Notes under the pieces: model-generated
Database searches by the model: none
Seen by the model: only the letters and a program-made list of their open reading frames with translations
What the model was told of the DNA's origin: nothing
Program-made: the position numbers and the translations under genes
Source: Bacillota bacterium
Lineage (GTDB): Bacteria > Bacillota > Limnochordia > Darwinibacteriales > DTU012
Direction of reading: 5' to 3'
Assembly (NCBI GenBank): GCA_012840925.1
Contig: DUVS01000025.1
Location: forward strand, 1-64,000
DNA length: 64,000 bases
Shown: positions 43,911 to 53,560 of the stretch, in pieces
Position numbering within the stretch: the first letter of the stretch is position 1
How the letters are laid out: the number at the start of each line of letters is the position of its first letter

Positions 43911-46496
43911 ATGGCTGCATCTGTAAAACTGCATTGGCTGACTCGGCCAAGAGCGCTGCGAACCCCTGTCAGTTTTGGCACTCCCTGGGCTAAAGGCAGC
44001 TTACACCCACAAGACCAGGTAATCCTAACTGACGACAGGGGGCAAGAACTGCCCGTCCAAACCAAGATCAATGCCTACTGGCCCGATGGTTCAGTGAAAT
44101 GGCTGCTGCACAGCGCAGTATTGGATACAGGCCGTCAATACTCGATCAGCAAGGGGACCCCGGTTACAACCTCGAACGAGATTTCGGCGGTCCAGGCTGA
44201 TGATGGTTCAGTAACAATCGACAGTGACCTGATTCGATGCAAGATATCTCAAGGCAACCAAATCATCTCGTCATTGAGCCGGAAACACTCTGGGCAAAGG
44301 CCGATCTCAGCCAGGCTGTTGGCGTACATTGAAAACCGAGACGAGCAGGGTGACGTGGAAACTGTCACGATGTACAAATTTACCGGCAAGACAGAGCGGA
44401 TCACTCTGGAAGAAAGCGGGCCGCTTCGAGTCGTTGTCAAATTGGAAGGTTATCACCACAGCCAGCAACTGGATAAGCAGCTTTTCCCCTTTGTGATTCG
44501 ACTTTACTTCTATGCCCAAAGTGATCAGATCAAAATCGTCCATAGTTTCATTTACGACGGAGACCACAACAAGGACTTACTCAAAGGTATTGCCGTCCAG
44601 TTTCAAATGCAGGCAACAGGCGACTTGTGGAACCGGCATGTTGGCTTTGCCGGCGATACCGGCATGTTCTACGAAGCTGTCCAACCGATGTACGGCCGTC
44701 GGGGCGATGCTACGCTCTACAAAAAGCAGCAGCTGGATGGGGAATTTGTCGAACTCGATCCAGAGCATGATCCAGATCTCTTTGAAATCGTCACGGATAA
44801 TGCATCCTGGGACAATTTTCGTTTGCTGCAAAATTCCTGCGATCACTACAGTATCGTCAAACGGACCAAACCACAATGCGCCTTGATTCCCGCTGCTTTT
44901 GGCAATCGGTCGCAAGGTGCGGTATTTTTTGGTGATCCCAGCGCAATTGTGGCTGTCGGGGTTCGGGATTTCTGGCAAAAATACCCGATGGCTCTGGAGG
45001 TAGATAAGGCTACCCGGCAGGAACCGGAAATAACCGTTTGGCTGTGGAGCAAATACGGTGAGGCCTTTGACTTCCGGGCTTATGACACCGTTTCCCATAA
45101 ACACTCCTATGGAGGCATCAACAATCATCCGCAGGGCATTGCCAATACTAATGAAATCCTGGTGAAACTTTTTGGCCAAATGCCTGGCAAACAGCAAATT
45201 TTCGACTTCGCTCTCGATGTGCAGACAGATTGCCTGTTAGTGGCGGAACCAAAAATCTATCAGGATACAAAGGTGTTTGGCACCTACTGGTGCCCGCCCG
45301 ATCCCAAGTACCAAATCCAAGCTTATGAACAGGCACTCCTAGGTTTCATCGATTTTTACATCAACGAAGTGGAGCAGCGCCGCTGGTATGGCTTTTGGGA
45401 TTATGGCGACGTAATGCACACCTATGATCCGGTCCGCCACTGCTGGAGATACGATGTAGGCGGATATGCCTGGCAGAACACTGAGCTTTGCCCGACTTAC
45501 GTCAATTGGCTGGTCTTTTTGCGGACCGGGGATTACCGGATCTACCGCTTTGCCCGGGCAATGACCCGCCACACAAGCGAAGTAGATGTTTACCATTCAG
45601 GAAAATACGCCATGCTCGGTACCAGGCACAATGTCCGCCATTGGGGCTGCGGGGCGAAAGAACCCCGGATTTCCATGGCCGGCCATCATCGCTTCTTCTA
45701 CTATTTGACCGGTGATGAACGAGTCGGAGATATAATGGACTTTGTTAAAGATGCCGATTTCGCCACATTGGTTCGGGATCCGATGGGCAGTTACTTCGAA
45801 AAGCAAGAAGGTTTTGCCCATATCCGCACCGGCCCCGACTGGTCTTCCTTTGTTTCCAACTGGATGACCCGGTGGGAGCGGTTCAATGATCGGGTCTACC
45901 GTGATAAAATCCTGACCGGCCTTGACAGTATCAAACAGGCACCCAACCGGCTCGCTTCTGGGTCAACGTTTTTGTATAGCCCCCATGACAATATCATGCG
46001 GTACATGGGAGAAGGCAATTACCAATACCATATGGTGATCTGCTTTGGCGGTCCCGAAATTTGGTTCGAGCTCGCAGATCTGTTGGAAGATGATCAATTA
46101 AGGGATATGCTGGCTCAATTCGGCGATTACTACGCCATGACTCCGGAAGAAAGGGAGCTAAAATCAAACGGACTCTTTAACGAAAACAACGAACAGGCCT
46201 GGCGAGGGCTTCACTTTGCCATCAGAATGGTAGCCTACGCCGGATACTGGTACCAAAATCCCGCCCGGATGGGTCAAGCTCTGGAGCTGCTAAACTTAAA
46301 ACCGGATCAAATAGCCAATCCTCCAGCCTTATTCGATCCAGACGGTAAACTGATCTTCACGGATGTGGAAACAATCCATTACGTTCGCAAAGTCAGTGAA
46401 GTGAAGTTTGCCAACACCAATGGCATCTCCCAGTGGAGTTTGAACTACATGGAGACGGTAAAATTGCGGGAAATGATGGAGCAAAAGCAGCGGTAA
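43911..46496 (+). CDS. yetA: YetA/PcRGLX-like exo-rhamnogalacturonan lyase (PL26-like)
   Basis: An 861-residue protein, close to the ~857 residues of B. subtilis YetA. The N-terminal RIFT-barrel-like region carries ALRTPVSFGTPWAKGSLHP and INAYWPDGSVKWLLHSAV, which are hallmarks of the family. The middle (MYKFTGKTERITLEESGPLRVVVKLEG, IRLYFYAQSDQIKIVHSF) and the alpha/alpha barrel (WYGFWDYGDVMHTYDPVRHCWRYDVGGYAWQNTELCP, HSGKYAMLGTRHNVRHWG) follow. Characterised PL26 enzymes cut the rhamnogalacturonan I backbone from an end by beta-elimination. No signal peptide is present, so it should act on imported fragments. ATG 43911 is chosen because AAAGGA is just upstream; an earlier ATG has none. Confidence 0.85.
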   Translation: MAASVKLHWLTRPRALRTPVSFGTPWAKGSLHPQDQVILTDDRGQELPVQTKINAYWPDGSVKWLLHSAVLDTGRQYSISKGTPVTTSNEISAVQADDGSVTIDSDLIRCKISQGNQIISSLSRKHSGQRPISARLLAYIENRDEQGDVETVTMYKFTGKTERITLEESGPLRVVVKLEGYHHSQQLDKQLFPFVIRLYFYAQSDQIKIVHSFIYDGDHNKDLLKGIAVQFQMQATGDLWNRHVGFAGDTGMFYEAVQPMYGRRGDATLYKKQQLDGEFVELDPEHDPDLFEIVTDNASWDNFRLLQNSCDHYSIVKRTKPQCALIPAAFGNRSQGAVFFGDPSAIVAVGVRDFWQKYPMALEVDKATRQEPEITVWLWSKYGEAFDFRAYDTVSHKHSYGGINNHPQGIANTNEILVKLFGQMPGKQQIFDFALDVQTDCLLVAEPKIYQDTKVFGTYWCPPDPKYQIQAYEQALLGFIDFYINEVEQRRWYGFWDYGDVMHTYDPVRHCWRYDVGGYAWQNTELCPTYVNWLVFLRTGDYRIYRFARAMTRHTSEVDVYHSGKYAMLGTRHNVRHWGCGAKEPRISMAGHHRFFYYLTGDERVGDIMDFVKDADFATLVRDPMGSYFEKQEGFAHIRTGPDWSSFVSNWMTRWERFNDRVYRDKILTGLDSIKQAPNRLASGSTFLYSPHDNIMRYMGEGNYQYHMVICFGGPEIWFELADLLEDDQLRDMLAQFGDYYAMTPEERELKSNGLFNENNEQAWRGLHFAIRMVAYAGYWYQNPARMGQALELLNLKPDQIANPPALFDPDGKLIFTDVETIHYVRKVSEVKFANTNGISQWSLNYMETVKLREMMEQKQR

Positions 46497-46554
46497 CCAG
46501 CATTACAGCAGGAACACCCAAAGCAACCGATGAATCCTTCTGCATAGCGTGAAA

Positions 46555-46578
46555 ATGGGGTCTGGTGTCAGACCCCAT
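46555..46578. repeat. GGGGTCTG palindrome between convergent genes
   Basis: ATGGGGTCTG (46555-46564) and CAGACCCCAT (46569-46578) form a perfect 10-bp palindrome with a 4-base loop, between the convergent YetA-like and GH3 genes. The GGGGTCTG-GTGT-CAGACCCC type recurs in many bacterial intergenic regions. It may act as a bidirectional terminator or belong to a dispersed repeat family. Confidence 0.6.
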
Positions 46579-46581
46579 CTA

Positions 46582-48771
46582 CTAGTACTCCAATTCCACC
46601 GGATTTCCGGTTACCGTCAGCACTTGATTCAGCACCTGCTGCCCAGTCAACTCAGCACTGCGGGCATCGGGCTGCTGACCGCCAACGTAGATGGTAAACT
46701 TACCCGGTTCCAGAATACACCTGCCGTCGTCATCAATCAGAGCCAGCTTCCTTCTGGTCAAGGCAAATTCAACACGGCGGGACTCACCGGGCTCAAACAT
46801 GATCTTTTGAAAGCCCTGCAGCTCCCAGTTCGGCACTCTAACGCTGGCTTCCTGATCTTGCACATAAAGCTGGACAACTGCTGCTCCTGCCCGATCACCG
46901 CTGTTTTGCACCGATACCGACACCCTGATGGTAAAGTCAGAACCGGCATCCACTTCATACTGATCCAGCTCCAAGTCAGCATAGGCAAATTTGGTGTAGC
47001 TTAAGCCATAACCAAAAGGATACAATGGTGTGTCTTTGAAAAAACGGTAAGTTCTATTCTCCATGCTGTAATCTTCAAAATCCGGCAGTTGGTCGATGGA
47101 CTTGACAAAAGTCACCGGCAGCCGCCCGCTTGGGTTGTAATCGCCAAAGATCACATCGGCAATTGCATTGCCCCCCTCCTGGCCGGGATACCAGGCTTCA
47201 ATAATTGCTGGAATGTTATCGTGGGCCCAGTTGATCGTCAGCGGGCTGCCGTTAAACAGCACCAGCACAATTGGCTTGCCCATGGCATGAATTGCTTTGA
47301 GCAGCTCTTCCTGCATACCGGGAAGGTCCAGGCCTAACCGGTCACCACCGCCGTCAGAGTCTGCCGATGCTCCTTGTTCACCCTCCATTTTGGGTGAAAT
47401 ACCCATACCCATAATCACCACATCGGCGAGCTCGGCGATGGTCAAAGCTTCAGCAAATCCGCTGGTTGGCCGCCTGCCCCAGTGGGACATTTCGGTTGTC
47501 CTCAAATCACACCCCTGGGCGTAATACACCCGTGTACCTTCATTGACAGCCTGTTGAATGCCCTCCAGCAGCGGCACATATTTTGAAGCCGTGCCAAAGT
47601 AATTGCCGACCAAAACATCCCTGCTGTCGGCATTAGGGCCAATGACAGCAACGCTTTTGATCTTATTCTTGTCCAGCGGGAGCAATGAATTTTCATTCTT
47701 CAACAGAACAATGCTTTCCCGAGCCATTTGCCGGGCCAACTGCCGATGTTCGGCACAATCATTGACCTCATATGGTATTTGATTGTAGGGTACCATCTCC
47801 TCTGGATCAAACATGCCCAGTTTGAATCTGGCCTTAAACAACCGCTTTACGGCACGATCAATGGTCTCCTCAGATAGCAGACCCTGCTTTACTGCTTCCA
47901 CTAAATGTTCAAAGACCCAGCCACAGTTGAGGTCGCAACCATTGTTGACTGCCAGGGCTGCCGCCTCTACTGGGGTTTCAACAACTTTGTGATCGGCATA
48001 GATGTCCTTGATCGCTCCGCAATCGGAAACAACATGCCCTGCAAAACCCCATTCTTCTCGTAAAATCTTGACTAAAAGCTCAGTACTGGCACAAGCCGGT
48101 TCGCCGTTGACCCGGTTGTAAGCCCCCATCACTGCTTCCACTTTGGCCTCTTTAACCGCATCCCGAAAGGCCGGCAAATAGGTTTCCCGCAGATCCTTTT
48201 GGTTTACCTGGGCATTGAACTGATGGCGTTTCAATTCCGGGCCGCTGTGGACAGCATAGTGCTTGGCACAAGCAGCTGCCTTCAAGTATTTGGGATCATC
48301 ACCCTGTAAACCGGTAATGAATGCCACACCCAGTCTTCCGGTCAAATAAGGATCTTCCCCATATGTTTCCTGGCCTCTGCCCCAACGGGGGTCTCTGAAG
48401 ATATTGATGTTAGGAGACCAGAAGGTGAGGCCCTTATAGATGCCCCGGTCCTCATACCTGCAGGCCGCATTGTATTTCGCCCTGCCCTCAGTGGCGATTA
48501 CCGAAGCCACCTCATGCAAAAGCTGCCAGTTAAAAGCAGCAGCCATGCCAATAGCCTGGGGAAAGACGGTTGCCACACCGGCACGGGCTACGCCATGCAG
48601 CGCCTCATTCCACCAGTTGTATTCAAAAATCCCAAGCCGCCCGATGGCGGAGGAAGCATACAGCATTTGACTGACCTTTTCCTCGAGGGTCAGCCGGCCG
48701 ACCAAATCATCAATTCTCGCTTCCAATGGTTGATCAGGCTGTTGAAACAAGTATTTTTCTCTGTTCGCCAT
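46582..48771 (-). CDS. GH3 glycoside hydrolase, beta-xylosidase/arabinofuranosidase type
   Basis: A 729-residue GH3 enzyme with the TIM barrel, alpha/beta sandwich and C-terminal fibronectin III-like domain (VQNSGDRAGAAVVQLYVQDQEASV). The nucleophile is the Asp in HVVSDCGAIKDIY (D250). FEYNWWNEALHGVAR near residue 50 is typical of the xylosidase/arabinofuranosidase branch rather than of cellobiases. KHYAVHSGPELKRHQF carries the conserved substrate-binding Lys-His. There is no signal peptide. ATG 48771 follows GAAGGGGAAGGG. It is co-transcribed with the upstream serine hydrolase gene (25-base gap). Confidence 0.92.
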   Translation of the reverse strand: MANREKYLFQQPDQPLEARIDDLVGRLTLEEKVSQMLYASSAIGRLGIFEYNWWNEALHGVARAGVATVFPQAIGMAAAFNWQLLHEVASVIATEGRAKYNAACRYEDRGIYKGLTFWSPNINIFRDPRWGRGQETYGEDPYLTGRLGVAFITGLQGDDPKYLKAAACAKHYAVHSGPELKRHQFNAQVNQKDLRETYLPAFRDAVKEAKVEAVMGAYNRVNGEPACASTELLVKILREEWGFAGHVVSDCGAIKDIYADHKVVETPVEAAALAVNNGCDLNCGWVFEHLVEAVKQGLLSEETIDRAVKRLFKARFKLGMFDPEEMVPYNQIPYEVNDCAEHRQLARQMARESIVLLKNENSLLPLDKNKIKSVAVIGPNADSRDVLVGNYFGTASKYVPLLEGIQQAVNEGTRVYYAQGCDLRTTEMSHWGRRPTSGFAEALTIAELADVVIMGMGISPKMEGEQGASADSDGGGDRLGLDLPGMQEELLKAIHAMGKPIVLVLFNGSPLTINWAHDNIPAIIEAWYPGQEGGNAIADVIFGDYNPSGRLPVTFVKSIDQLPDFEDYSMENRTYRFFKDTPLYPFGYGLSYTKFAYADLELDQYEVDAGSDFTIRVSVSVQNSGDRAGAAVVQLYVQDQEASVRVPNWELQGFQKIMFEPGESRRVEFALTRRKLALIDDDGRCILEPGKFTIYVGGQQPDARSAELTGQQVLNQVLTVTGNPVELEY

Positions 48772-48796
48772 GGCCCTTCCCCTTCCTTCCTCAAAA

Positions 48797-50254
48797 CTAA
48801 GAGATGATTTTGCCGCTTGCGATCCCGGCAAATTCCCTAAGGCCGGTTTCCATCACTTTTCTCATTCCCACTGTAACTGCGTCGTCTTTGAACGCAAGCC
48901 GGATCATCACCTTGCCCAGTTCATAATCGATTATGTGGCTTTTAATCACAAATGTATTCGATGCTGCCCAAGCACCTGATGTTGCACAGCGGTATCCATA
49001 GTGAGGGAACTGGCTGACTATCAGTTTGCCCATACCAAATCTCAAAGTATGACTGCCTGTTTGATTGGTGAGATGCAAAATCCCCTCCGACTTTCCACTA
49101 AAGCCTACAGCTAAACTGCTCAGTCCCATAGGGTTGTCATCAAAAACATATTCGCCCGTCTTACCACCTTTCAGGAACGGTGCTTCCGAACCCTGGTGAT
49201 CAATACCGCTTAACGGCTTGATTGCACAGCGAGCCAACCGCTGATTCAGCTCCTCTTGTATACCAGGATCTTCCGGCAGAGGGCCATTGTTTAAATGATT
49301 AAAAATGGTTTTGAAAAACAATTCCGAAATAATCCCGTCACCTCGGCGGTCACCCTGTGTATCGGCTGTAGTCACCAGCAGCAAATCCTTTTCCGGGAAA
49401 CAGATAGCAAGCTGCCCACCCATGCCAAACATGCCAAAGCCATTGTTTTTCACGCGCCAGAACTGATAACCATAACCGGAGTCTTCTACAAGGTCGTTTG
49501 CCATAGACACGGTGGCAATTTGCTTGTTCACGGCCGCTTCAAGGTAATCCTGGGGAAGATACTGCTTACCCCGCCAGCTTCCCCCATTCATCACTATCCA
49601 TGCCACTTTGGCCAAATCCATAGGTGCTGCCACAAGGCCCGAACCTCCCATGGCAATGCCCATAGGATCGGTGAGGATGTGAGCGTTCTTGGAAAAATCT
49701 ATTTCATCCAAAAATTTGCTGCGCAAATAGTCAAGCATTGGCATGCCGGTTAGCTTCTCAACCAGGCCAGCTAAAGTATGGCTGGAAGATGTGTCGTAGT
49801 TGAATAATGTTCCAGGAAGATGGGTCGGTTCCACCGTAAAGAAACTCTTGACCCAATCCGGATCCGAAGTACGTTTATAGGTGGTGGCGGCATGGGCCGT
49901 GGCCATCCTCAGCATATCTCTGATCGTAATCTGAGCAGTATAAGGATGTACTCCTGCTTGGGGCAGTTTTTCCGGAAAGTGATCCACAATCCGATCATCC
50001 AAAGAAAGCTTGCCTTCCTCTGCCAGCAGCCCAATAGCCAAAGACGTAAAGCTCTTGGTAACTGAAAACATGCGGTGCAAGGTCTCAGCAGTGTAGGGGG
50101 CATAGTACGCTTCCACAGCCAATCTGCCGTGGCGGATCAAAAGTACACTGTGCATGCAGACATCGGCTTTTTCCAGTTCGTTAAGAAAATCGATGACATG
50201 TTGAGAACGAATCCCAACCTGTTCTGGAGTTGCTTGCTGAAAAAATGCGTCCAT
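48797..50254 (-). CDS. Serine hydrolase, class C beta-lactamase/esterase family
   Basis: A 485-residue penicillin-binding-protein-like hydrolase. SVTKSF gives the S-x-x-K catalytic pair (about residue 66), and FNYDTSSSHTLAGLVEKLTGM carries the Tyr motif. The C-terminal ~150 residues (PLSGIDHQGSEAPFLKGGKTGEYVFDDNPMG) are a beta-rich domain found in many cytoplasmic members. ATG 50254 follows AAAGGAG. Without a signal peptide and next to a GH3 gene, an esterase that removes acyl groups from imported oligosaccharide is more plausible than antibiotic resistance. Confidence 0.85.
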   Translation of the reverse strand: MDAFFQQATPEQVGIRSQHVIDFLNELEKADVCMHSVLLIRHGRLAVEAYYAPYTAETLHRMFSVTKSFTSLAIGLLAEEGKLSLDDRIVDHFPEKLPQAGVHPYTAQITIRDMLRMATAHAATTYKRTSDPDWVKSFFTVEPTHLPGTLFNYDTSSSHTLAGLVEKLTGMPMLDYLRSKFLDEIDFSKNAHILTDPMGIAMGGSGLVAAPMDLAKVAWIVMNGGSWRGKQYLPQDYLEAAVNKQIATVSMANDLVEDSGYGYQFWRVKNNGFGMFGMGGQLAICFPEKDLLLVTTADTQGDRRGDGIISELFFKTIFNHLNNGPLPEDPGIQEELNQRLARCAIKPLSGIDHQGSEAPFLKGGKTGEYVFDDNPMGLSSLAVGFSGKSEGILHLTNQTGSHTLRFGMGKLIVSQFPHYGYRCATSGAWAASNTFVIKSHIIDYELGKVMIRLAFKDDAVTVGMRKVMETGLREFAGIASGKIIS

Positions 50255-50360
50255 AGAGTTCGCTCCTTTGTATATAATGATTTTGAACACGGTACTGTCG
50301 CCTATTTATATTCCCTGCACATCAATTATTTCCTTTCCACAAATTACCGGCAAATATAAC

Positions 50361-50403
50361 AAAAAAAGCGGAAGATCACGAATCCCACTCGTCATCTTCC
50401 GCC
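50361..50403 (-). terminator. Rho-independent terminator of the TPR gene
   Basis: GCGGAAGATCACGA and its near-complement TCGTCATCTTCCGC (one mismatch) make a long stem (50368-50403). On the minus strand the stem is followed by seven T residues (A-run at 50361-50367). Confidence 0.88.
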
Positions 50404-50420
50404 CTGTTCCCAGCAAACAG

Positions 50421-51167
50421 CTACTTCAGCTTTGCCAATAGTGCTTCTGCATCCTTCCGCAAGATCTCATCAATTTCCATCTCCGGTGATTCAAACGCCT
50501 CCATTAAAACCTCTAGTGCTTCATCCCGCCGTTTATGACTCAGCAAGACTGTAGCATACTGCACTTTGTATTCAGGATTGTCAGGCTCGATTTCCAGAGC
50601 TATCTCAATATGCTCCAGCGCTTTATTCTTATTACCAACGCTCAACGGCCATCCTGGAGCCTGATCATAGAGACTGCTCAAGACATAATGGGCATCGGCA
50701 TAGCGATCGTCCAGTTCAAGGACACGCTCCATTGCTTCCTGCAAGGGCCGCACCATAAACAGGCTGTTCAGAACTCCCCTTGTCTGGCCGATTCTACCCA
50801 TGAGAGCGCCCTGCCAGTAATGCCCATGGGGATTGTTGGGTACAACTTCCACAGCTTGATCGGCATATGCTTTTCCCTTTTCATATACAGCTAGTTTCTG
50901 ATCAGTCGTCCGATCCCCCAGATATAGATAAGCTTTAGCCAATGTCCATAACAGATCGCCATTTTGCGGTTCACCTGCCAACGCCTTTTCCAACAGCTCA
51001 ATTGCCTGCTCGATGTTGGAAAACTGCTTGGTTGCCAATAGTTCGTTTGCCTGCTGCAGCACTGCCCCAACTTGGCCTTGAGCCGCGGCCAGACATGTAA
51101 AAGCTAGTGTCAGACTGAGGATCACCCCTATCACACCAATGCAACGAAAAATATAGCTCTTCACTTG
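50421..51167 (-). CDS. Exported TPR-repeat protein
   Basis: A 248-residue protein with a signal peptide (FRCIGVIGVILSLTLAFTCLAAAQ) and TPR helices: IEQAIELLEKALAGEPQNGDLLWTLAKAYLYLGD, then KALEHIEIALEIEPDNPEYKVQYATVLLSHKRRDEALEVL. The start is GTG 51167, 9 bases after AAGGGGG; the upstream ATG has no ribosome binding site. TPRs mediate protein contacts; no partner is evident. It is divergent from the GH2 gene. Confidence 0.85.
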   Translation of the reverse strand, partial: QVKSYIFRCIGVIGVILSLTLAFTCLAAAQGQVGAVLQQANELLATKQFSNIEQAIELLEKALAGEPQNGDLLWTLAKAYLYLGDRTTDQKLAVYEKGKAYADQAVEVVPNNPHGHYWQGALMGRIGQTRGVLNSLFMVRPLQEAMERVLELDDRYADAHYVLSSLYDQAPGWPLSVGNKNKALEHIEIALEIEPDNPEYKVQYATVLLSHKRRDEALEVLMEAFESPEMEIDEILRKDAEALLAKLK

Positions 51168-51398
51168 GACAGACCCCCTTAGCATAGTTACTGATATTTT
51201 CTATCGTCTGGAAGTGATTTCCTTCGAACCTGGACAACACTTCAAGTGCTAATTCGAGGCTGCCATAGTACTGGCACGTATTAACCGTCATTGATGCTAT
51301 TTCAGCCGCCATCATTGAATAGATGAGGGTAAACCAGTTCAAAACTGACCGACTCAGTCTGGGGTACCAGTGATCAGAAAATCCTGTCCTTACTCGAT

Positions 51399-51466
51399 AC
51401 ACCGGCAAAAACCGGTGTTTTTGCTGCCAATATTATACAATAATGGCAGAGCAAATATGGTATAAT
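51399..51466 (+). promoter_or_regulatory. GH2 control region: hairpin and extended -10 promoter
   Basis: Within the 334-base gap between the TPR and GH2 genes, ACACCGG-CAAAA-ACCGGTGTTTTT (about 51399-51422) forms a terminator-like hairpin. Further right TGGTATAAT (51458-51466) is an extended -10 element; no good -35 precedes it. Transcription would begin near 51473, and AGGAGG at about 51487-51492 is the GH2 ribosome binding site. Confidence 0.5.
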
Positions 51467-51501
51467 TTACCTATCAGCACTTAGCTAGGAGGAACATCAA
51501 G

Positions 51502-53208
51502 ATGAATCGGTTGTTCGAGCGCCACAAGAAACGAAAAGTCACCAGGCTGGACGGCTTTTGGCAGTTCAAGATTGATCCCAATCAAGTTGGTGAGCGTGAA
51601 AAATGGTATCAAAATTTCCCCGAGGACAGCCAACCAATTCTTGTTCCCGGTTGCTGGAATAACGAACTTGGCTTATATCATTATGAAGGTGCTGCCTGGT
51701 ACCAACGGGAATTTCAGACGACAAAAAGCCAGGTGAACCTGGTTTTCTACGGTTTTTACGGCCTGATCAAAGTGTATGTCGATGGAAAAGAGGCAGGCAG
51801 CCAATATGGAGGCTTTTCTGGATATGAATGCCTGATTACAGGCCTTACTCCTGGGAAACATAATTTAGTGGTGCTTACAGATAATACGCACAACAACTCC
51901 AACACCATTCCCCTTGCCAGAGTTGACTGGTTCCACTACGGAGGGCTGTTCCGCAGTGTAGAGCTTATGGAGTTCGATGATGCCTGGATTAAGGATTACA
52001 GGATCGATTACCAGCTGGAGCAGATCGATGAGTCTACCGCAAACACTGTATATTTGGATATCAGCGTAACAATCCAAAACTTTACTACTTCCGGGACTAA
52101 TGAGCTAAAGCTTTATCTTGACGATCAACTGCTTGCTGTAAAGCCAGTCAACTTCCCTGATAGTGCAGCTGAAATCTCAATCGAGATCACAGACACAGCG
52201 GTGTCCGGTATTAAACTTTGGTCTCCCGACCAACCCAATCTCTATTTAGTCCGGCTGGAGCTCGACAATGACGATATCACCGAACGCATTGGCTTTCGCA
52301 CCATAACTGTGCGCGATGGTAAACTGCTCTTAAACAACAAGGAAATTACACTGAAAGGCATCAACCGGCATGAAGATCATCCCGATTGGGGCTTTGCCAT
52401 GCCTTTGAATCTAATGAAAAAAGACCTGGATATCATCAAAAACCTGGGCTGTAATGCCATTCGCGGTTCCCACTATCCTAATGCGCCCATCTTTTTGGAT
52501 CTTCTGGACCAGGAAGGGATCCTGTTCTGGGAAGAAATCCCCATGTGGGGCTTCCCCGAACATGCTTTACAAGACCCATTGACTCTGGAGCGGGGATTAT
52601 CCATGCATGAACTGATGATCAAACGGGATTATCACCACCCGTCGATTATAATCTGGGGGCTGCACAATGAAGTTGATACCCGCACCCAGGCAGCTTATAA
52701 GGTCACCAAAGCATTTGCTGAGAAAATCCGCAGCCTTGATACGACCCGTCCAATTACATATGCCACAATGCATCCCCTGGAAGACATTTGCCTCTCTTTG
52801 GTAGATTTGATCAGTATCAATAAATACTTTGGCTGGTATCATGACCGGATTGAACAATGGCAGAATTTCTTGCATCAATTTAAAGTGAAAATGAAAACCG
52901 AAGGGCTGACGGGGAAACCCATCATCATCTCTGAGTTTGGCGCCGGAGCCCTCTACGGTGAAAACACGTTTGAACAGCAAAAGTGGAGTGAAAACTTCCA
53001 GGACGCATACCTTGACTACACTCTGAACCTCTTTCTCAATGATCCCGATATCATTGGAACGTATATCTGGCAGTACTGTGATATCCGCAGCGCCAAAGAA
53101 CTGGAAATGAACCGTCCCCGCAGTTTCAACAATAAAGGCATCGTTAATGAATACCGGAAACCAAAACAGGCATACTGGACTGTGCAGAAATTATATACCG
53201 GGGCCTAG
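51502..53208 (+). CDS. GH2 beta-glucuronidase-type glycosidase
   Basis: A 568-residue GH2 enzyme with N-terminal sugar-binding sandwich, Ig-like domain (~165-270) and TIM barrel. The acid/base Glu is in WGLHNEVDTR (E390), the nucleophile in IISEFGAG (E478). NKYFGWY near residue 440 and the N-x-K element in FNNKGI near residue 555, which holds the substrate carboxylate in glucuronidases, point to a uronic acid substrate. It is slightly shorter than UidA (~600). No signal peptide. ATG follows TAGGAGG. Glucuronic acid occurs in rhamnogalacturonan and glucuronoxylan side chains. Confidence 0.9.
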   Translation: MNRLFERHKKRKVTRLDGFWQFKIDPNQVGEREKWYQNFPEDSQPILVPGCWNNELGLYHYEGAAWYQREFQTTKSQVNLVFYGFYGLIKVYVDGKEAGSQYGGFSGYECLITGLTPGKHNLVVLTDNTHNNSNTIPLARVDWFHYGGLFRSVELMEFDDAWIKDYRIDYQLEQIDESTANTVYLDISVTIQNFTTSGTNELKLYLDDQLLAVKPVNFPDSAAEISIEITDTAVSGIKLWSPDQPNLYLVRLELDNDDITERIGFRTITVRDGKLLLNNKEITLKGINRHEDHPDWGFAMPLNLMKKDLDIIKNLGCNAIRGSHYPNAPIFLDLLDQEGILFWEEIPMWGFPEHALQDPLTLERGLSMHELMIKRDYHHPSIIIWGLHNEVDTRTQAAYKVTKAFAEKIRSLDTTRPITYATMHPLEDICLSLVDLISINKYFGWYHDRIEQWQNFLHQFKVKMKTEGLTGKPIIISEFGAGALYGENTFEQQKWSENFQDAYLDYTLNLFLNDPDIIGTYIWQYCDIRSAKELEMNRPRSFNNKGIVNEYRKPKQAYWTVQKLYTGA

Positions 53209-53217
53209 CCCCGGTAT
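53195..53217. terminator. Tight hairpin between convergent genes
   Basis: ATACCGGGGC (53195-53204) and GCCCCGGTAT (53208-53217) form a perfect 10-bp stem with a 3-base loop. It contains the GH2 stop codon region and separates it from the minus-strand HMA gene. T-runs are weak. Confidence 0.55.
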
Positions 53218-53219
53218 TG

Positions 53220-53453
53220 TCATACTGACTTCACGCTGGACTTCTTAACCCCATAACCTAGTGCGGTGATAGCCTTCTCGATGTCTCCGATTTCAATCTG
53301 TTCATCGTTGAAGTTTACCTTTACCTTGCTGGAGTTGAACATTACTTGAACCGAGTCTTTTTCGACCCCGTTCAAACCCTTCACCGCGTTTTCAATTTTC
53401 TGCAGGCATGATGGACAAGTTAGAGTTTCTAATTGAATTGTAGCTGCCTTCAT
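53220..53453 (-). CDS. Heavy-metal-associated (HMA) domain protein
   Basis: A 77-residue copper-chaperone-like protein with one HMA domain and the metal-binding CPSC motif in LETLTCPSCLQKIENAVKGLNGV. The start is ATG 53453 with AAAGGGGA upstream. It lies about 100 bases downstream of the P-type ATPase gene on the same strand and may supply metal to it, since the ATPase itself has no N-terminal HMA domain. Which metal is not determinable. Confidence 0.85.
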   Translation of the reverse strand: MKAATIQLETLTCPSCLQKIENAVKGLNGVEKDSVQVMFNSSKVKVNFNDEQIEIGDIEKAITALGYGVKKSSVKSV

Positions 53454-53523
53454 CTTCAAATCCCCTTTCATTTCTGTACTATATCTTTCATTTTAAATTT
53501 TAATGGTTCAATCAGGTTTGATC

Positions 53524-53551
53524 AGCCGCATGCCTAAGCTTATGTGCGGCT
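53524..53551 (-). other. Short hairpin downstream of the P-type ATPase gene
   Basis: AGCCGCA (53524-53530) and TGCGGCT (53545-53551) pair with a 14-base loop in the gap between the ATPase and HMA genes. It has no T-run on the minus strand and is probably a processing or weak attenuation element. Confidence 0.35.
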
Positions 53552-53560
53552 TAAAAATTG

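Noticed and set aside
48797-50254. Antibiotic-inactivating beta-lactamase
   Set aside because: No signal peptide, a long C-terminal domain and an operon with a GH3 glycosidase gene fit an intracellular esterase-type hydrolase better.
50998-51408. Open frame on the minus strand upstream of the TPR gene
   Set aside because: It overlaps the TPR signal-peptide region in another frame and has no ribosome binding site or recognisable sequence.
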